DNA of 64,000 nucleotides from Otatea glauca (lineage: Eukaryota; Streptophyta; Magnoliopsida; Poales; Poaceae). Shown here piece after piece: positions 61,031 through 64,000 of this stretch. Made by a program: the position numbers and the translations under genes. The DNA is taken from NCBI GenBank assembly GCA_036346275.1, contig CM070725.1:48050104-48114103 (forward strand). Direction: 5' to 3'. The first letter of the stretch is position 1. Each line of letters begins with the position of its first letter. The notes beneath the pieces were generated by a model. That model had not been told where the DNA came from, made no database searches, and worked only from the letters and a program-made list of their open reading frames with translations.

Positions 61031-61149
61031 CCCATTATCAGGGCTGTGGCTAAATTTTGGTGTTTTGTAGTCTGTACTATATGTGGTGCGTACTGTATCA
61101 TCCCAGGGGTGTCCACGTTTCATCACCAATTGTGGTGCGCACTGTATCA
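61031..61149. repeat. Short direct duplication next to copy A
   Basis: The phrase tgtggtgcgtactgtatcat at about 61083 recurs as tgtggtgcgcactgtatcat at about 61132. It is the flank into which both copy A and the LINE inserted. Confidence 0.5.
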
Positions 61150-61162
61150 TCGAGAGTAATCC

Positions 61163-61863
61163 AAAGTATCCCGACGAAAGAAAACTTGTAAAAGGAGAGG
61201 ATGGATTGGTTCTTATGATTGTCAATTTTGTGGCGCATTTGAAAGAACTGACCACTTATTCTGACGCTGTAGTGTTGCTATGTTTATATGGAATATTGTG
61301 AGTTGTGCTTTCAAGTTTGGTAACATGCCCGCTAGCATCGAACATCTGTTCAACAATTGGTTGAACCAGTTTAATGGACTACTTAAAAAACTGGTTACCG
61401 TTGGAGTAGCAGCGGTCCTTCGGGCAATTCGGAATACTCGTAATGCTGCATGTTTTGAGAGCAAATTGCCATCTGAACCAATATCCCTTCGTCTTTCTAA
61501 CTTGCTAGAGGATGGAACCCAGGCAGGGCAAGGATCACTGGGGCGTGAAGCTTGTGTTAACAAAAAAGTGCAGTATAGAAGTTGCTGGCAGAAGGGAGAG
61601 AACAAACTCCGAACTTGTTCATCCACTGTGTTTCTCAGAGATTCTGAAAAAAGGATGGCCCAGATATCTTCTGTTTTTTATTGGTTTTTGTTGCTTTGTT
61701 TTGCTGGAATAAGATGTAATCTTTGTTTGCTCTCTGCTGAAGTTTACCCTGCGTGGAAACTCGGCAGTTTGTTTTCTTCTTCTTTTTCTTAGTTTGTCTG
61801 TAAACTCTAAGTTCCTAATAATAGAAATTAGAGGGATCTCTCCCTCTGTTTCAAAAAAAAAAA
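61163..61863 (+). mobile_element. L1-type LINE, 5'-truncated 3' end
   Basis: The frame from about 61280 (MFIWNIVSCAFKFGNM, then LLKKLVTVGVAAVLRAIRNTR, ACFESKLPSEPISL) is the C-terminal zinc-binding (zf-RVT) and tail region of plant L1 reverse transcriptases. In intact copies this is followed by WxxRN.xxF. The copy ends in an A-run (about 61852-61863) after gagggatctctccctctgtt. The flanks TCGAGAGTAATCC (61150-61162) and TCGCAGAGTAATCC (61864-61877) fit a target duplication. It has no endonuclease or reverse-transcriptase core and cannot move by itself. Confidence 0.75.
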
Positions 61864-61877
61864 TCGCAGAGTAATCC

Positions 61878-62583
61878 TATTACGTGATCTCGGCATGTTT
61901 TTTTTACTGAAGAAGTGAAATTGGTCACTCCACATTATCAATATTTCAGCATTTGTGGTGGAACTCTCTCTACATGGACATAGTCAATTTTCAAAGTCAA
62001 ACAGCAGTATTCCTTTACTCTAATTATTTGCGTTCAACGACTGGGACTCTAGTCTACTACTGATTGAGGAGTAATACTTCAAAGTGTCAATACTACTCCC
62101 TCCCTTTCACTACATTTGTCCACTGCCCACCACGCGCACAAAAAAATAAAAACTAAGTATAAGAAAAAATTAATAAGATATGAGCATACATCCCTGTTAA
62201 ATGATATGCTACAACTACCCAACCTTTCATAAAGCATTTAAATAGGGATAGAGAATAGAAACATTATAATAACTACACTTTTAATTCCTTTAATGAATAA
62301 ATATTTGTAAACGAAGAAAATTGAGACCGTAGTCAAACATAGTAGTATAACGATCAATGACTAATTGACTATACCGGCATACACATCTACATGTGGCTTA
62401 ATTGCACAGGACTACAGGAGTGCAGCCCAGGGGTGGAAAGTGCGTTGGTGCACAGTAGGACTTATCCAAGTATTTACTATCGGTACCCAGTAGAGCTTGG
62501 ATTGGCCGGAAACAATCCTAGCCGTTTTTGGCATGGTACTGTAGAGGCAGGGAGAAGAGAGGATATACAAATTAGTTATCGAT
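61878..62583. other. Intergenic DNA without a recognised gene
   Basis: AT-rich, with no recognised coding or repeat boundary. The text tactccctccctttcactac near 62095 resembles the start of a Stowaway MITE, but no matching right end was found. Confidence 0.3.
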
Positions 62584-64000
62584 TGTTAGGGTTAGCATGA
62601 TAAAATAGGAGACAAGATTTTTATATGGAAAAACCTCGTAGAGGAAAAAAATCACGGGAGACAGATTCACTATAATCTCTTGATTTACATGTATATGGGG
62701 TGGCTTTACCTAGCCGGATGAGTCCAAATCATATGAGATTTAGACTACTATTAAGATATTTGAAGAATCCTTGTTGTAACAAACTATTTGGATATTTGAG
62801 GAAACCATATCTCTAACAAACTTCCCCTTGACTCAAAATCCATAATGAATTTGTCTCCGGAAAACCCCAAAGGGTAAGAAAGATTGGAATAGTCTTTGCC
62901 AAATACTTCTCACGAAGTAAAGAAATCACCATGAATAACAAGATGAGCCGAAAGTCCAAAAGACTTATCTGAACAAGAAAGACTGGAACAGTCTAATCTA
63001 AACGCTTCTTGTGAAGCAAAATTGAGCAAACCACCAGTAGGTCGAGAGAAAGACTGAACAGTCAATCCAAACACATAGCTATCAACAAAGCAGATGAAGA
63101 AATCTGGATCTTCAACGATTCATTACCCTAGTAAAATCTGAGTCTGTGCAACTGACCTTCTAAAACAAATGATCAATCATTAAACAGCATAACTCAAAAC
63201 ATCACCTATAGTGCTTGATAGATAGCGAAGAACTCATATCATAGATTTTTTGCATGCTCCACCTAGAATATAAAATTCGGCAAACAATGCTCACTGAAAG
63301 AGCAACTTGCACATGTAGCCATCACATACATTAAACTGTGTACTGAAATTCCATGACATTGTTGAAACTGCTCCTGTAAAATTGTTAAGATGAAAAAAAC
63401 TCTCGTGCCATCAATGGAGTATAAATTATAGTAGACCTTTCACGTTGAGCAACGACAACTAAACAACGTTGTAGTATCCACACAGAAATAAACTCCTTGC
63501 ACTTTAAACCTTCATCTCAAACTGACATTAGAGCAAAGCCTTCACTTTAAATAGTAAAACTCCTGAGAGTATAATGCTAGCTACCATCGGGTGTCATCAA
63601 ATTTCAAATTCAGTTGTCTTCTTAACTGATTTTTTTTTCAAAATTCTCCTAGATCAAGCATATCCAAAATTAACTTATTGAGTTGAAAAATACCTGTAAC
63701 TTTACAAGACTCTATATATGCGGATCTTACCATAATAACCCATAATAGACGATGAATCTTCAAAGAAATGCCCAATGATTAATCCTATATAAATGCCGTC
63801 AATAATAGGCACAACGGTCAAAATTGTAATAAAATCCACCTCCAACAGAAGTAATACAACGATCAATTGGAACATAAGATTATCGACAGAGATGGCGTAG
63901 ATTGACACCTAGGCATAATGTTGAACGGCACGGGTGATGAATTTGGCGAGCTTTTGGCACTGGAACAGTCGCCAAGGGAGCGCAGGTTAACACTCAATAT
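62584..64000 (-). mobile_element. Non-autonomous LTR retrotransposon, copy C (partial)
   Basis: The 3' LTR is 62584-62818 (plus strand TGTTAGGGTTAGCATG to CTCTAACA), preceded on the minus strand by the purine tract AAGGGGAAG (62819-62834). Internal DNA 62835-63640 matches copies A and B, and 63720-63850 matches copy A at about 59700-59880 (phrases ccaatgat, cgatgaa.catc, ccgtcaataataggca). The 5' LTR lies beyond the window. No coding capacity was seen. Confidence 0.72.

Noticed and set aside
62095..62130. Stowaway-like start (tactccctccctttcac)
   Set aside because: No matching inverted right end was found within several hundred bases.
1..64000. tRNA, rRNA, organelle or bacterial gene content
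   Set aside because: None was recognised; the met-tRNA-like strings are retrotransposon primer-binding sites, not tRNA genes.

Overview
This window is plant nuclear DNA, almost certainly from a grass (Poaceae). The evidence is intron-split genes of plant families, grass-type MITEs (Stowaway, Tourist, hAT), an Au-SINE end, small SMART LTR elements and several layers of nested LTR retrotransposons. I recognise three genes, all on the minus strand: a plant UBX-domain protein of the PUX8/PUX9 (SAY1) type (965-7412), a RHOMBOID-like intramembrane protease (8378-10964), and a class B heat-shock factor very close to rice HsfB2c (38671-39842). From memory, a rhomboid gene and HsfB2c lie close together on rice chromosome 9, so the window may be collinear with that region; this is inference.

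Layout. 1-380: end of a copia-type LTR element. 965-7412: PUX gene; intron 1 holds an LTR element (4220-6085) that itself contains a tandem SMART array, and intron 5 holds a short Au-SINE remnant. 8378-10964: rhomboid gene. 11316-17445: intergenic DNA with small DNA-transposon relics. 17446-29972: an AT-rich, LTR-like repeat present in opposite orientations, giving a large imperfect inverted repeat; a decayed copia element (18329-24580, 5-bp target duplication CAATC) sits inside it. 29973-32330: GC-rich sequence without a recognised gene, a Stowaway MITE and an A/T-rich degenerate tandem repeat. 32331-35793: a non-autonomous LTR element carrying the tail of a Raf-like kinase gene, split by a hAT element; a Micron-like MITE lies in the (TA)n of its 3' LTR. 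38671-40330: HSFB2C with its promoter. 40400-52077: no recognised gene; three hAT-type elements, a second SMART and Ty3/gypsy-like LTR debris. 52078-61030: a second copy of the non-autonomous LTR family, nested with a possible multi-kilobase LTR (53082-59543), which contains a further LTR-like segment (58555-59471). 61163-61863: 3' end of an L1-type LINE. 62584-64000: third copy of the non-autonomous family, cut by the window end.

The genes do not form a pathway. PUX proteins are CDC48/p97 adaptors, rhomboids are membrane proteases and HsfB2 proteins are repressor-type heat-stress regulators. Two of the three genes look altered at the C-terminus: the last UBX exon has diverged, and the rhomboid has a 2-bp frameshift. 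These could be real mutations or consensus errors. I found no gene cluster that amounts to a new biochemical system. The most unusual content is architectural: nested retrotransposons with readable target duplications, a SMART tandem array, a gene-fragment-carrying LTR element and a multi-kilobase inverted repeat. Exon coordinates were assigned by eye from splice signals and reading frame.
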